From contig URCP01000023.1 in assembly GCA_900546315.1 (NCBI GenBank), forward strand, positions 1 through 32,881: 32,881 bases of DNA. The letters run 5' to 3'. The notes under the pieces were generated by a model. The model did no database searches. It was given only the letters and a program-made list of their open reading frames with translations, and had not been told where the DNA came from. Within the stretch, counting starts at the first letter, position 1. Each line of letters begins with the position of its first letter. This DNA comes from an uncultured Eubacteriales bacterium. Its GTDB lineage: Bacteria; Bacillota; Clostridia; Oscillospirales; CAG-272. The position numbers and the translations under genes were made by a program. Shown here piece by piece: positions 15,764 to 23,459 of the stretch.

Positions 15764-17224
15764 ATGAGGATTGACAAGAAATCAGTGGGAATTCTGCTTA
15801 TGGCGACGGTGCTCTTCAGCGCTTCGTGCGGTTCAGGAGCGGCGGAGAACGTGACATCGGACGATCAGAAAACAAGTGAGCAATCAGCGGAAACCACGGC
15901 AGGTCGTGATTCCGTTTCGGACGGGCTTCCAGAAAAGAATTATGACGGCACCGATTTTGTCATACTGACAAGAACGCTGTTCGACTATGAGTTCAACTCC
16001 GAAGCTGATGGGGATGTGCTGAATGACGCGGTTTACAAGCGTGGTGAGATCGTGAGCGACAGGTTCGGCGTTAACATAACGACGGTGAAGCGCGATTGCG
16101 ACTGGCCGTCCACCGAGTTTAACTCGACATTGAAGTCATCGGTGATGGCAGGCGACGGGGCATACGATCTTGTTGCAGGTTACGCCGCGACGATACCGAA
16201 TCTCATCGGCGATAACATATTCCTTGACTGGAATAAAATGAAGTACAACGATTTTACGAAACCATGGTGGTGTGAGCAGGCCGTCGAAGAGTTCACAATA
16301 AACGGCAAATGCTTCATGGTTACCGGAGACATTTCACTCACGCTGTGGGAGCGGATGCGCTGCATGATGTACAATAAGCGCCTTGCGGCTGAGTACGGGG
16401 TCCCGGACCTCTATGATGTCGTCGCCGAAGGCAATTGGACCTTAGATGAGCTCGGAAGTGTGACAAAGAATGTATGGACCGACCTTGACGGCGATGGCAA
16501 AAAGAGCAAGGATGATCGTTTCGGCTTTATGATCAACTATTCGAACGCCGCGGACAACCTGAAAGAGGCGTTTGAGATATACGTGACGAAGAAGGGAGAC
16601 GATGGTCTGCCGAAACTGACTTTTATGAATGAACGCACGCAGCGTGCCCTTGAAAAATTGAATACGTACTTTGCCACAAACGACGTTTTGTTTTCAGCGG
16701 ATATAGACGAGTACGATACGCTCTCAAAGAAGGCATTTCGCGAAGGACGCGCGATGATTGTCGCGCTGAATCTCGGAAGCGCCAATGAGATGCGGTCAAT
16801 GGACGATGATTTCGGTATAATCCCGTACCCGAAGCTCGACAGTGAGCAAAAGGAGTATCACTCGACCGCACAGGATAATTTCTCGTTCTTTGTCGCCCCG
16901 ATAGATGTGAAGGATGCAGAGATGACCAGCATCATAACGGAAGCCCTCGCTTCCGAGAGCTACAAGAATGTCATTCCGGTGTTCTATGATGTGGCGCTCA
17001 AGACGAAATCCGCGCGGGACGAGGAATCGTCAGCAATGATAGATCTGATACGCGACACGCTGACCTTTGATTTCGGATACATAAATTCCGGCGCGCTCGA
17101 CAGCGCCGGACATCTGTGGATAGAGCTTCTTCGGAAAAGCAGCAATGATCTCGCGTCCGAATACGCCAAGAAAGAGACGTCGTATAATGAAAAGCTGAGC
17201 GCTTTGCTTGAAGCGTACAGGTAA
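15764..17224 (+). CDS. Extracellular solute-binding lipoprotein (ABC sugar-type, orphan)
   Basis: A signal peptide with a lipobox ending at Cys22 (LFSASC) is followed by a Ser/Thr/Glu-rich linker, then a cluster 1-like solute-binding fold of about 430 residues. A DLDGDGKKSKDD loop near residue 242 resembles an EF-hand calcium site and recurs in this class of binding proteins. Such proteins deliver sugars or oligosaccharides to an ABC permease. No permease or ATPase gene adjoins it, so it must use components encoded elsewhere or act as a sensor. AAGAGGT precedes the ATG. It is divergent from an AraC regulator and ends in a strong hairpin, so it is a monocistronic unit. Its codon usage is more AT-rich than that of the neighbouring arg and alaS genes. 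Confidence 0.88.
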   Translation: MRIDKKSVGILLMATVLFSASCGSGAAENVTSDDQKTSEQSAETTAGRDSVSDGLPEKNYDGTDFVILTRTLFDYEFNSEADGDVLNDAVYKRGEIVSDRFGVNITTVKRDCDWPSTEFNSTLKSSVMAGDGAYDLVAGYAATIPNLIGDNIFLDWNKMKYNDFTKPWWCEQAVEEFTINGKCFMVTGDISLTLWERMRCMMYNKRLAAEYGVPDLYDVVAEGNWTLDELGSVTKNVWTDLDGDGKKSKDDRFGFMINYSNAADNLKEAFEIYVTKKGDDGLPKLTFMNERTQRALEKLNTYFATNDVLFSADIDEYDTLSKKAFREGRAMIVALNLGSANEMRSMDDDFGIIPYPKLDSEQKEYHSTAQDNFSFFVAPIDVKDAEMTSIITEALASESYKNVIPVFYDVALKTKSARDEESSAMIDLIRDTLTFDFGYINSGALDSAGHLWIELLRKSSNDLASEYAKKETSYNEKLSALLEAYR

Positions 17225-17234
17225 ATAAACAAAG

Positions 17235-17271
17235 AAAGAGACTGTCATGATCGTTCGTGACAGTCTCTTTT
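17235..17271. terminator. Bidirectional terminator between the lipoprotein gene and alaS
   Basis: AAAGAGACTGTCA and TGACAGTCTCTTT form a perfect 13-bp stem with a 10-base loop. The T-rich end serves the plus strand and the leading A-run serves alaS on the minus strand. Confidence 0.88.
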
Positions 17272-17290
17272 GCTATTGAATCGGCGTACT

Positions 17291-19921
17291 TTACCTGATC
17301 ATCCCTGCAACGATATTCTCAGCCTCAGCGAGAGCCGCGTCGATCTTCGACGCATCGCCGACGCCCGCCATAGCGGAGTCGGGTCTTCCGCCGCCCTTGC
17401 CGTCTGTGAGCTTCGCTACGGCGCCGACAAGCTTGCCTGCCATCACACCGAGCTTCACGGCGTTCTTGCCACAGCCGGCGACGAGGTTCTGCTTGCCTTC
17501 AAAATCAGTCGCGATAATGACGACGATGCTGTCGTCCTTAGACTTCAGGTCGTCGATGACGCCGCGCGCGGAGTCGGGGGACATGCCGGGGACATTCGCC
17601 GCGACGAGAGTGATCTCTCCGACCTTCTTCGCACCGTTCATTATGTCGGCGGTCTTCGCGGCTGCGATCTTCGCGTTCAGCGACTCGATCTCGTGGTCGG
17701 CGGACTTAAGCTCCTCCGTGACCTGAGCGGAGCGTTTCGCGATGTCGGCGGGAGCGCACTTGAGCTCCTTCGCGGTCTCGGCGATCAGGAGGTCCTTCTT
17801 CTTCATCTCGATGAGAACCTCGGTGCCCGTTATAGCCTCGACACGTCTGACACCGGCAGCGACAGAGGACTCGGAAACAATTCTGAACAGCCCGATCTTC
17901 GCCGTGTTGTCAACGTGAGTACCGCCGCAGAGCTCGGTCGAGAAGTTGCCCATCCTGACCATTCTGACCGTGTCGCCGTACTTCTCGCCGAAGAGCGCCA
18001 TCGCGCCCTGATTCTTCGCCTCGTCGATGGTGGTCTCGGTCGTGACAACCGGCTCGCCGAGCAGAATGTGCGCGTTGACGAGTGTCTCGACGGCGTCGAG
18101 CTCTTCCGGCGTCAGAGCCGCGTAGTGCGTGAAGTCGAAGCGGCAGCGGGTCTCGTCGACATAGGAGCCCGCCTGCTCTACATGATTGCCGAGAATGGTT
18201 CTCAGAGCCGCCTGGAGCAGGTGAGCCGCTGAGTGATTGCGCTTTATGGAGGTGCGTCGGATGTCGTTCACCTCGGCACGGATGGTGTCGCCGACAGCAA
18301 TATCGCCGTTGACTATCGTGCCGAGATGGATATAAACGCCGTCCGATTTCTTTGTGTCGGTGACGCTGATCATCGAGTCCGCGTCGTAGATCGTTCCGCT
18401 GTCGCCGACCTGACCGCCGCCCTCGCCGTAGAAAGGCGTCTTGTCGAGGATGACAGTGCAGTCGCCCTCGGAAACGCGCTCAACGGACTCGTCGTCGACG
18501 ATGAGCGCGACGACCTTCGCGTCGTCGGTAACGGTTTCGGTATAACCGGTGAACTTCGTCTTCGGAAGGGAAGCGAGAATGGTCTTCGACTGGTCGCTCC
18601 ATCCGGAGATGTTCGCTCTCGCGGAGCGTGCGCGGGTCTTCTGCGCGTCCATGAGCGCCTTGAAGCGGTCCTCGTCGACGCTCAGCTTCTTCTCGGCGAG
18701 TATCTCGCGGGTAAGGTCGATCGGGAAGCCGAATGTATCGTAGAGCTTGAAGACCTCTTCGCCGGAGATAGTGTCGACCCCGTCAGCCATCGCGCGCTTA
18801 GCGAGGTTAGAAAGAATCGAGAGGCCGGCGTCGATGGTGGCGTCGAAGCGCTCCTCCTCCATCGAGAGGACTTTCAGGATGTAATCGTGCTTTTCGGAGA
18901 GCTCCGGATAAGCGCCCTTGTTCTGGTCCATCGCGACCTCGCAGAGTTCAACGAGGAACGGGCGGTTTATGCCGAGGAGCTTGCCGTGTCTGAGCGCGCG
19001 GCGGATTATTCTTCTGAGGACGTATCCGCGACCTTCATTGGACGGAATGACGCCGTCGGCGATCATGAACATCGCGGACTTGATGTGGTCTGTACAGACG
19101 CGGATCGAGATATCGTCTTCCGTATCGTCGCCGTACTTCTTGCCGCTGATCTCGGAGACTTTGTCGAGGATGGCGCGGTTGGTGTCGACAAGAAACATAT
19201 TGTCGACGCCCTGCATGACGCACGCGAGACGCTCGAGACCCATGCCGGTATCGATGTTCTTCTGCTTGAGCTCGGTGTAGTTGCCGTGACCGTCGTTGTT
19301 GAACTGGGAGAAGACGTTGTTCCAGATTTCCATGTATCTGTCGCAGTCGCAGCCGGGCTTGCAGTCGGGCGAGCCGCAGCCGTACTTCTCGCCGCGGTCA
19401 AAGTAAATCTCGGAGCAGGGACCGCAGGGACCTGAGCCGTGCTCCCAGAAGTTGTCTTCCTTGCCGAGTCTCACGATGTGCGACGGGTCGACGCCTATTT
19501 CATCTTTCCAGATGCTGTACGCCTCGTCGTCGTTTTCGTAGACGGACGGCCAGAGGAGCTCCGCCGGGATCTCGAGTTCCTTCGTCAGGAATTCCCATGC
19601 CCACGCGATTGCCTCGTGCTTGAAGTAATCGCCGAAGGAGAAGTTGCCGAGCATCTCGAAGAATGTGCCGTGGCGCGCGGTGTGACCGACGCGGTCGAGG
19701 TCGGGGGTGCGGATGCACTTCTGGCAGGTGGTGACGCGGCGGCGCGGTGGGACGACCTCACCGGTGAAGAACTTCTTCATCGGCGCCATGCCGGAGTTTA
19801 TGAGAAGAAGTGATTTGTCGTTATCAGGGATGAGCGGAAAGCTCGGAAGGCGGAGATGTCCCTTCGATTCGAAGAATGAAAGGTATTTCTCACGCAGTTC
19901 GTTAAGTCCTGTCCATTGCAT
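17291..19921 (-). CDS. alaS: Alanine--tRNA ligase
   Basis: AlaRS charges tRNA-Ala. The 876-aa product has the full bacterial domain order. First is a class II catalytic core beginning MQWTGLNELREKYLSFFESKGH, with motif 2 around RVGHTARHGTFFEMLGN. A tRNA-recognition region and the editing domain follow, with zinc ligands HSAAHLL and CGGTHV. Last comes a C-Ala domain ending GGGRPDSAMAG. A cysteine-rich insertion (CGSPDCKPGCDCD) sits near residue 185. GGAGG lies 10 bp before the ATG. It has a near-perfect promoter 60-90 bp upstream and a terminator shared with the convergent lipoprotein gene, so it is a single-gene transcript. Length and motifs are normal. Confidence 0.98.
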   Translation of the reverse strand: MQWTGLNELREKYLSFFESKGHLRLPSFPLIPDNDKSLLLINSGMAPMKKFFTGEVVPPRRRVTTCQKCIRTPDLDRVGHTARHGTFFEMLGNFSFGDYFKHEAIAWAWEFLTKELEIPAELLWPSVYENDDEAYSIWKDEIGVDPSHIVRLGKEDNFWEHGSGPCGPCSEIYFDRGEKYGCGSPDCKPGCDCDRYMEIWNNVFSQFNNDGHGNYTELKQKNIDTGMGLERLACVMQGVDNMFLVDTNRAILDKVSEISGKKYGDDTEDDISIRVCTDHIKSAMFMIADGVIPSNEGRGYVLRRIIRRALRHGKLLGINRPFLVELCEVAMDQNKGAYPELSEKHDYILKVLSMEEERFDATIDAGLSILSNLAKRAMADGVDTISGEEVFKLYDTFGFPIDLTREILAEKKLSVDEDRFKALMDAQKTRARSARANISGWSDQSKTILASLPKTKFTGYTETVTDDAKVVALIVDDESVERVSEGDCTVILDKTPFYGEGGGQVGDSGTIYDADSMISVTDTKKSDGVYIHLGTIVNGDIAVGDTIRAEVNDIRRTSIKRNHSAAHLLQAALRTILGNHVEQAGSYVDETRCRFDFTHYAALTPEELDAVETLVNAHILLGEPVVTTETTIDEAKNQGAMALFGEKYGDTVRMVRMGNFSTELCGGTHVDNTAKIGLFRIVSESSVAAGVRRVEAITGTEVLIEMKKKDLLIAETAKELKCAPADIAKRSAQVTEELKSADHEIESLNAKIAAAKTADIMNGAKKVGEITLVAANVPGMSPDSARGVIDDLKSKDDSIVVIIATDFEGKQNLVAGCGKNAVKLGVMAGKLVGAVAKLTDGKGGGRPDSAMAGVGDASKIDAALAEAENIVAGMIR

Positions 19922-19939
19922 AATTATTTATCCTCCAGA

Positions 19940-19956
19940 ACCGCGGAAAACGCGGT
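19940..19956 (-). other. Small hairpin just upstream of the alaS ribosome site
   Basis: ACCGCG and CGCGGT form a 6-bp stem around a 5-base loop in the alaS leader, ending a few bases before GGAGG. It could tune ribosome access. No T-box motif is present, so tRNA-sensing control is not supported. Confidence 0.3.
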
Positions 19957-19983
19957 GACTTTGAAATATTATCTCATTATTAT

Positions 19984-20012
19984 ATTATATCAAATACAGC
20001 GCGTTTTGTCAA
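19984..20012 (-). promoter_or_regulatory. Consensus promoter of alaS
   Basis: On the minus strand TTGACA (20012-20007) and TATAAT (19989-19984) are exactly 17 bp apart, the best promoter match in the window. Confidence 0.88.
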
Positions 20013-20066
20013 GTACCGCGCCGGATTTTGTTGCGCCGGGACGAAAAAAATATGCCATTTTGTTTG

Positions 20067-20121
20067 AAGTTTTTTGAAAGGGGTGCGGGGAGAACTTTTT
20101 TTCTAAAAAAGTTCTCCCCGC
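20067..20121 (+). repeat. Palindromic intergenic repeat, copy 2 (downstream of mtnA)
   Basis: AAGTTTTTTGAAAGGGGTGC leads into a perfect 17-bp stem (arms 20085-20101 and 20105-20121, GCGGGGAGAAC then a T-run) with a 3-base loop. It is identical to copy 3 across nearly the whole 55 bp and in the same orientation. It ends four bases from the mtnA stop codon, where the hairpin can act as a terminator or 3' stabiliser. Confidence 0.85.
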
Positions 20122-20125
20122 TCTT

Positions 20126-21139
20126 TTAATCGGTTATAAATCCCGTAATCAGTTCGTGGTCAGTTACATCGAATGCGGGGTTGAAGGCTTTGGCGTTTTC
20201 CGGCATGAGGTTTTCGGAGAACCAGAGGCCGCCGATTTCTGCGGCGTCGCGTTGTTCTATGGGGATGTCTTTGCCGGATTTGGCGTTCGGGTCGAAGGTG
20301 GAGCGTGGGGCGGCTACGTAGAAGGGGACGCCGTAGTGTCTGGCTATTATGGCGAGACCGGAGGTGCCGATTTTGTTGGCGGTGTCGCCGTTGGCGGCTA
20401 TGCGGTCGGCGCCTACTATTATGGCGTCTATCATGCCGTTTTTCATCAGGATTGATGGCATGTTGTCGCAGATTACTGTGGTGTCGATGCCGTCGGCGGC
20501 GAGTTCGAAGGCGGAGAGGCGCATTCCCTGTAGGAGGGGGCGGGTTTCGTCGCAGTAGACTTTGAAGTTGATGCCTTGTTCTTTGCCGAGGTGGAGGGGG
20601 GCGAGGGCGGTGCCGTAGCGGACGGCGGCGAGTTGACCGGCGTTGCAGTGGGTGAGGATGCGGCGGGCGTCTCCGAGGATTTTGAGGCCGTTTTCGCCGA
20701 TTCTGCGGCAGGAGGCTATGTCGTCGTCTCTTATTTGTTTGCATTCGGCGAGGAGGGCATGGATTAAGGTTTGTTTGTTTTCATAGCCGGTTTCGGTTGC
20801 TTTGTGCTCCATTTTATCGAGAGCCCAGAAGAGGTTGACGGCGGTGGGGCGGGAGGAGGCGAGGTATTGTTTCCGCTTTTTTAGTTCGTCTTTGAGGGCG
20901 TCGCCGGAGAGGTTTTTGGCTAGGTTTTTGGCGATTATGTAGTAGCCTATCGCGGCGGAGACGCCGATCGCGGGTGCGCCGCGGACTTTGAGTTTTTTTA
21001 TCGCGTCGAAGATGTCTTCGGGCGAGGAGATTGCGATGGTTTCGAGTTTCCGCGGAAGTCTGGTCTGATCGATAATAATGAGTTTGTCGTTCTGTTCGTC
21101 AAGCGCGACGGTGTCCGGCAGTTTTCTTGAGTTGTCCAT
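20126..21139 (-). CDS. mtnA: S-methyl-5-thioribose-1-phosphate isomerase
   Basis: MtnA turns methylthioribose 1-phosphate into methylthioribulose 1-phosphate in methionine salvage. It belongs to the eIF2B-related isomerases. The catalytic Cys lies in LTHCNAGQLA, the catalytic Asp in GADRIAANGDTANKIGT, and an N-terminal KVRGAPAIGVSAA motif binds substrate. The product is 337 aa, normal for the family. GAGG sits 5 bases before the ATG. No mtnK, mtnB, mtnC or mtnD is present, so either the pathway is scattered or the enzyme serves a methylthioribose or deoxyadenosine-salvage shunt, as reported for some MtnA homologues. The gene is bracketed by two copies of the same palindromic repeat. Confidence 0.93.
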   Translation of the reverse strand: MDNSRKLPDTVALDEQNDKLIIIDQTRLPRKLETIAISSPEDIFDAIKKLKVRGAPAIGVSAAIGYYIIAKNLAKNLSGDALKDELKKRKQYLASSRPTAVNLFWALDKMEHKATETGYENKQTLIHALLAECKQIRDDDIASCRRIGENGLKILGDARRILTHCNAGQLAAVRYGTALAPLHLGKEQGINFKVYCDETRPLLQGMRLSAFELAADGIDTTVICDNMPSILMKNGMIDAIIVGADRIAANGDTANKIGTSGLAIIARHYGVPFYVAAPRSTFDPNAKSGKDIPIEQRDAAEIGGLWFSENLMPENAKAFNPAFDVTDHELITGFITD

Positions 21140-21155
21140 AATAACCTCATGTATA

Positions 21156-21209
21156 AAGTTTTTTGAAAGGGGTGCGGGGAGAACTTTTTTTCAAAAAAGT
21201 TCTCCCCGC
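21156..21209 (+). repeat. Palindromic intergenic repeat, copy 3 (upstream of mtnA)
   Basis: AAGTTTTTTGAAAGGGGTGC is followed by a perfect 17-bp stem (arms 21174-21190 and 21193-21209) with a TC loop. Orientation and sequence are the same as copy 2 on the other side of mtnA. It lies between the SGNH hydrolase stop and the mtnA start, so it could end the hydrolase transcript or be part of the mtnA leader. Confidence 0.85.
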
Positions 21210-21214
21210 GTTTC

Positions 21215-22297
21215 TCATAATGTGAGGGCGTATTCGACCGCTTTTCCGATAGCGTCAGCCATTCCGACCATACCGAGGTCGTTCGGGTGGCAGTTGTCGA
21301 CGGTGCATTCTTCGCGCATGTTGGCGGGGAAGAGTGAGTGACCGTCTATGAAGATGACTTTTTCGCCGCGGAGACGGGCGTTGTTGTAGGTCTGGTAGAT
21401 GACGTCGCGGCGAGCCATGTTTGCCGGGTCGCAGAGCCAGAAGTCGGGTTTGCCGACGAGGACGACCGGGGTGTCGGGGTGGGCGGCTCTGAAGGATTGG
21501 TAGAGGTGTTCGTGGGTCTTCGCGAGGTAGTCGGGGTCGGGGGCGTTGTGGTCGTAGTCCATTACGAAGACGGACGGTTCGAGGGAGGCGAGGTAGTCGA
21601 CCATCGGCTGTTCGGCGCGCGCGGAGCCGGAGAAGCCGAGGTTGATGTATTCGGTGTCGAGACGGCGGGAGATTATGGATTCGTATGCCATGCCGGGTCT
21701 TGACGCGCAGCCGCCCTGGGTTATCGAGGAGCCGTAGTAGATTACCGGCTTTGTGAATTTGTAGTCGGGGCGTTTTTCGAGGGTGGAGTTTTTGTCGAGA
21801 CCTATGTAGAGTTCGGTTACTCCGGAGTAGAGCGGGAAGTTGATCGTGATCTCTTTTCTGCCCTTCGGGAGCCACGGGAAGCCGATTATGCCGTCGAAGC
21901 CGTCATTGTGTCCGTATGGGGGGGTGAAGACTCCGGCGAAGGTGTCGACGCCGTTTCTCGCGACATAGATGTCAAATCCTGAGGAGCCTATCAGGCACAT
22001 ATTCGACATTTTCGCGCATCCGGACGAGGTCATTTTTATCGCGACGTAGTCGGAGTCGGTGACAAAGCGCACACGACCTCCGGCGGTCTGAAAGTTCAGT
22101 CCTTTTACGCCGTCGTTCGTGGCTTCGGCGACAGATTCGGGGATGCGGCGGTAGGGCGAGGTGTTCAGCGGGTCAAAGAGACCGTGAATGCTGAAAGGCG
22201 CCTGCTTTACGTTGTAGAAGAGAATGTCTTTCTGATTCGTGATCGCGGTGTTTGTGACGCCGAGCTCTTCGGCGGTTTTTGAGATGAGATCGATCAT
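21215..22297 (-). CDS. SGNH/GDSL-type esterase, two-domain
   Basis: The 360-aa protein has an N-terminal beta-rich domain (about residues 1-180) and a C-terminal SGNH hydrolase domain. Block I is YYGSSITQGG (nucleophile Ser), block II is GFSGSA, block III is MDYDHNAP and block V is DNCHPNDLG (catalytic Asp and His). This arrangement is typical of carbohydrate esterases that remove acetyl or other acyl groups from polysaccharides. No signal peptide is seen, so it probably works inside the cell on imported oligosaccharides. GAGGAAA precedes the ATG. The closest functional class is acetyl esterase; the substrate is not known. Confidence 0.87.
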   Translation of the reverse strand: MIDLISKTAEELGVTNTAITNQKDILFYNVKQAPFSIHGLFDPLNTSPYRRIPESVAEATNDGVKGLNFQTAGGRVRFVTDSDYVAIKMTSSGCAKMSNMCLIGSSGFDIYVARNGVDTFAGVFTPPYGHNDGFDGIIGFPWLPKGRKEITINFPLYSGVTELYIGLDKNSTLEKRPDYKFTKPVIYYGSSITQGGCASRPGMAYESIISRRLDTEYINLGFSGSARAEQPMVDYLASLEPSVFVMDYDHNAPDPDYLAKTHEHLYQSFRAAHPDTPVVLVGKPDFWLCDPANMARRDVIYQTYNNARLRGEKVIFIDGHSLFPANMREECTVDNCHPNDLGMVGMADAIGKAVEYALTL

Positions 22298-22327
22298 TGT
22301 CGTTTCCTCACTTGATAAAAAATGGAT

Positions 22328-22846
22328 TTATACGCGATAAATGGCGGTACGCCATTCTTCGGTCAGTTTTTTCAGCGTCCACGCGGCGTTCGCGGGACTT
22401 GTCGATGGGAGACATATCGGTGTGATCCCGGTTTTCCGGAGGATGAGCTTTTTGTAGAGTGCGTCGGCGGTCTTACCGTTCGTTATGACGGCGCGGATCG
22501 GCGCTGACGCAATCAGCGATGGAATGTCATTCGGCACCGCGGAGCGTATCGAGCTGTCGCTCGAGCCGGTGACGACGCAGGACGCGCAGACGTCCCAGAG
22601 TGCGAGACCGAGGTCGAGGATGAGCCGCTTTTTCTCGGGAATGGTTAGCTCAGCTTCCGGAACGGCGATGCCTTTGTCTTTCGCGAGAGCCGTCATGATT
22701 TTCCAGAACCGGTTGCGCGGGTGACCATAGTAGAAGCCTTCCTCGCGGCTCTTCACCGACGGGAAGCTTCCGAGAATCAGTATTTCCGAATCAGGTCCGA
22801 CGACCGGACCGAAAGGGTGAGTCAGAGCTTCAGGAATATTCTGCAT
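22328..22846 (-). CDS. DNA-deoxyinosine glycosylase (UDG superfamily)
   Basis: The 172-aa protein belongs to the hypoxanthine/mismatch-specific DNA glycosylase group of the uracil-DNA glycosylase fold. It begins with LGSFPSVKSREEGFYYGHPRNRFW (motif with the catalytic region) and ends with a minor-groove loop LPSTSPANA. It should remove deaminated bases such as hypoxanthine from DNA, starting base-excision repair. The start overlaps the end of the upstream Imm-5-like gene by 25 bp and the ribosome site is weak, so translation is probably coupled. I am fairly sure of the family from these two motifs. Confidence 0.85.
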   Translation of the reverse strand: MQNIPEALTHPFGPVVGPDSEILILGSFPSVKSREEGFYYGHPRNRFWKIMTALAKDKGIAVPEAELTIPEKKRLILDLGLALWDVCASCVVTGSSDSSIRSAVPNDIPSLIASAPIRAVITNGKTADALYKKLILRKTGITPICLPSTSPANAAWTLKKLTEEWRTAIYRV

Positions 22847-23415
22847 GGGTTCACAGGGTCCGGCTCCGTTTCGGATGTCAGCGATCCGAGGGCTTCCGCC
22901 ATAACTTTCGCCGTGAAATCGTCGTAGAATCCGACCGGCTCACCGATGCCCGCCGCGTCATACGCCTTCGCCGCGGCAAGGTAGAAGAGAAATCCGAATA
23001 CGCTCGACGGAGTGCGCACAGATGCGCAGGCGACCGATATAGCTCTCGCCGCCGCCTGTGCCGTCGGGTCGGTCTCGGCGCAGGCGAGCCTTGATACGGT
23101 CTTGAGCGCCGGACCTACAGCGCCGCGGCGGATTGCTGTCCTTGGCGACGCCGTCGCTTCGGCGCACCCGAGACAGATGTTGATCGATTCGTCGAGAGCG
23201 CGCCTGAGCCCGCCGTCGGACGAGGTCGTGTGTGCGTCGAAAATGCCGAGACACTGATCCTTCGAGTAGCGTATCGCCCAACAGGAAAGGGCGGATATGC
23301 TGCGCGTCGGGATTACGCGCAATATCTCCTCACAGGCGGGGGATGACGTGAAGTTCAGCATCCTGCGCGCCTTCGGTTTCCGTTCGATATACTGTTTTTC
23401 GGGTGCGTTGCTCAT
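22822..23415 (-). CDS. Helical protein resembling the Imm-5-like putative immunity family
   Basis: The product of about 197 aa is Ala-rich and helical, with WAIRYSKDQCLGIFD near the start and a repeated ARAISVACA-type helix later. The spacing of W, the C-terminal VRTPSSVFGFLFYLAAAKAYDAAG segment and the helical repeat resemble proteins annotated as putative immunity proteins (Imm-5-like), which protect against polymorphic toxins. No toxin gene is nearby, and members also occur alone, so immunity is unproven. The ATG at 23415 is used because AAAGGA is too close to the earlier ATG at 23427. It overlaps the glycosylase gene by 25 bp. Confidence 0.55.
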   Translation of the reverse strand: MSNAPEKQYIERKPKARRMLNFTSSPACEEILRVIPTRSISALSCWAIRYSKDQCLGIFDAHTTSSDGGLRRALDESINICLGCAEATASPRTAIRRGAVGPALKTVSRLACAETDPTAQAAARAISVACASVRTPSSVFGFLFYLAAAKAYDAAGIGEPVGFYDDFTAKVMAEALGSLTSETEPDPVNPCRIFLKL

Positions 23416-23459
23416 GATCCGTATCATTCCTTTCGCAGATTTTTCAGCAGACCGTCGGG

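Noticed and set aside
17291..19435. Plus-strand open frames of 320 and 400 codons antisense to alaS
   Set aside because: They lie entirely opposite an intact alaS and show no recognisable domain or ribosome site.
19922..20030. T-box riboswitch in the alaS leader
   Set aside because: The leader is short and has no AGGGUGGNACCGCG-type T-box sequence or specifier stem; only a small hairpin is present.
20067..21209. Insertion sequence or composite transposon around mtnA
   Set aside because: The flanking repeats are only about 55 bp, in the same orientation, with no transposase or target-site duplication visible; they fit an intergenic palindrome family better.
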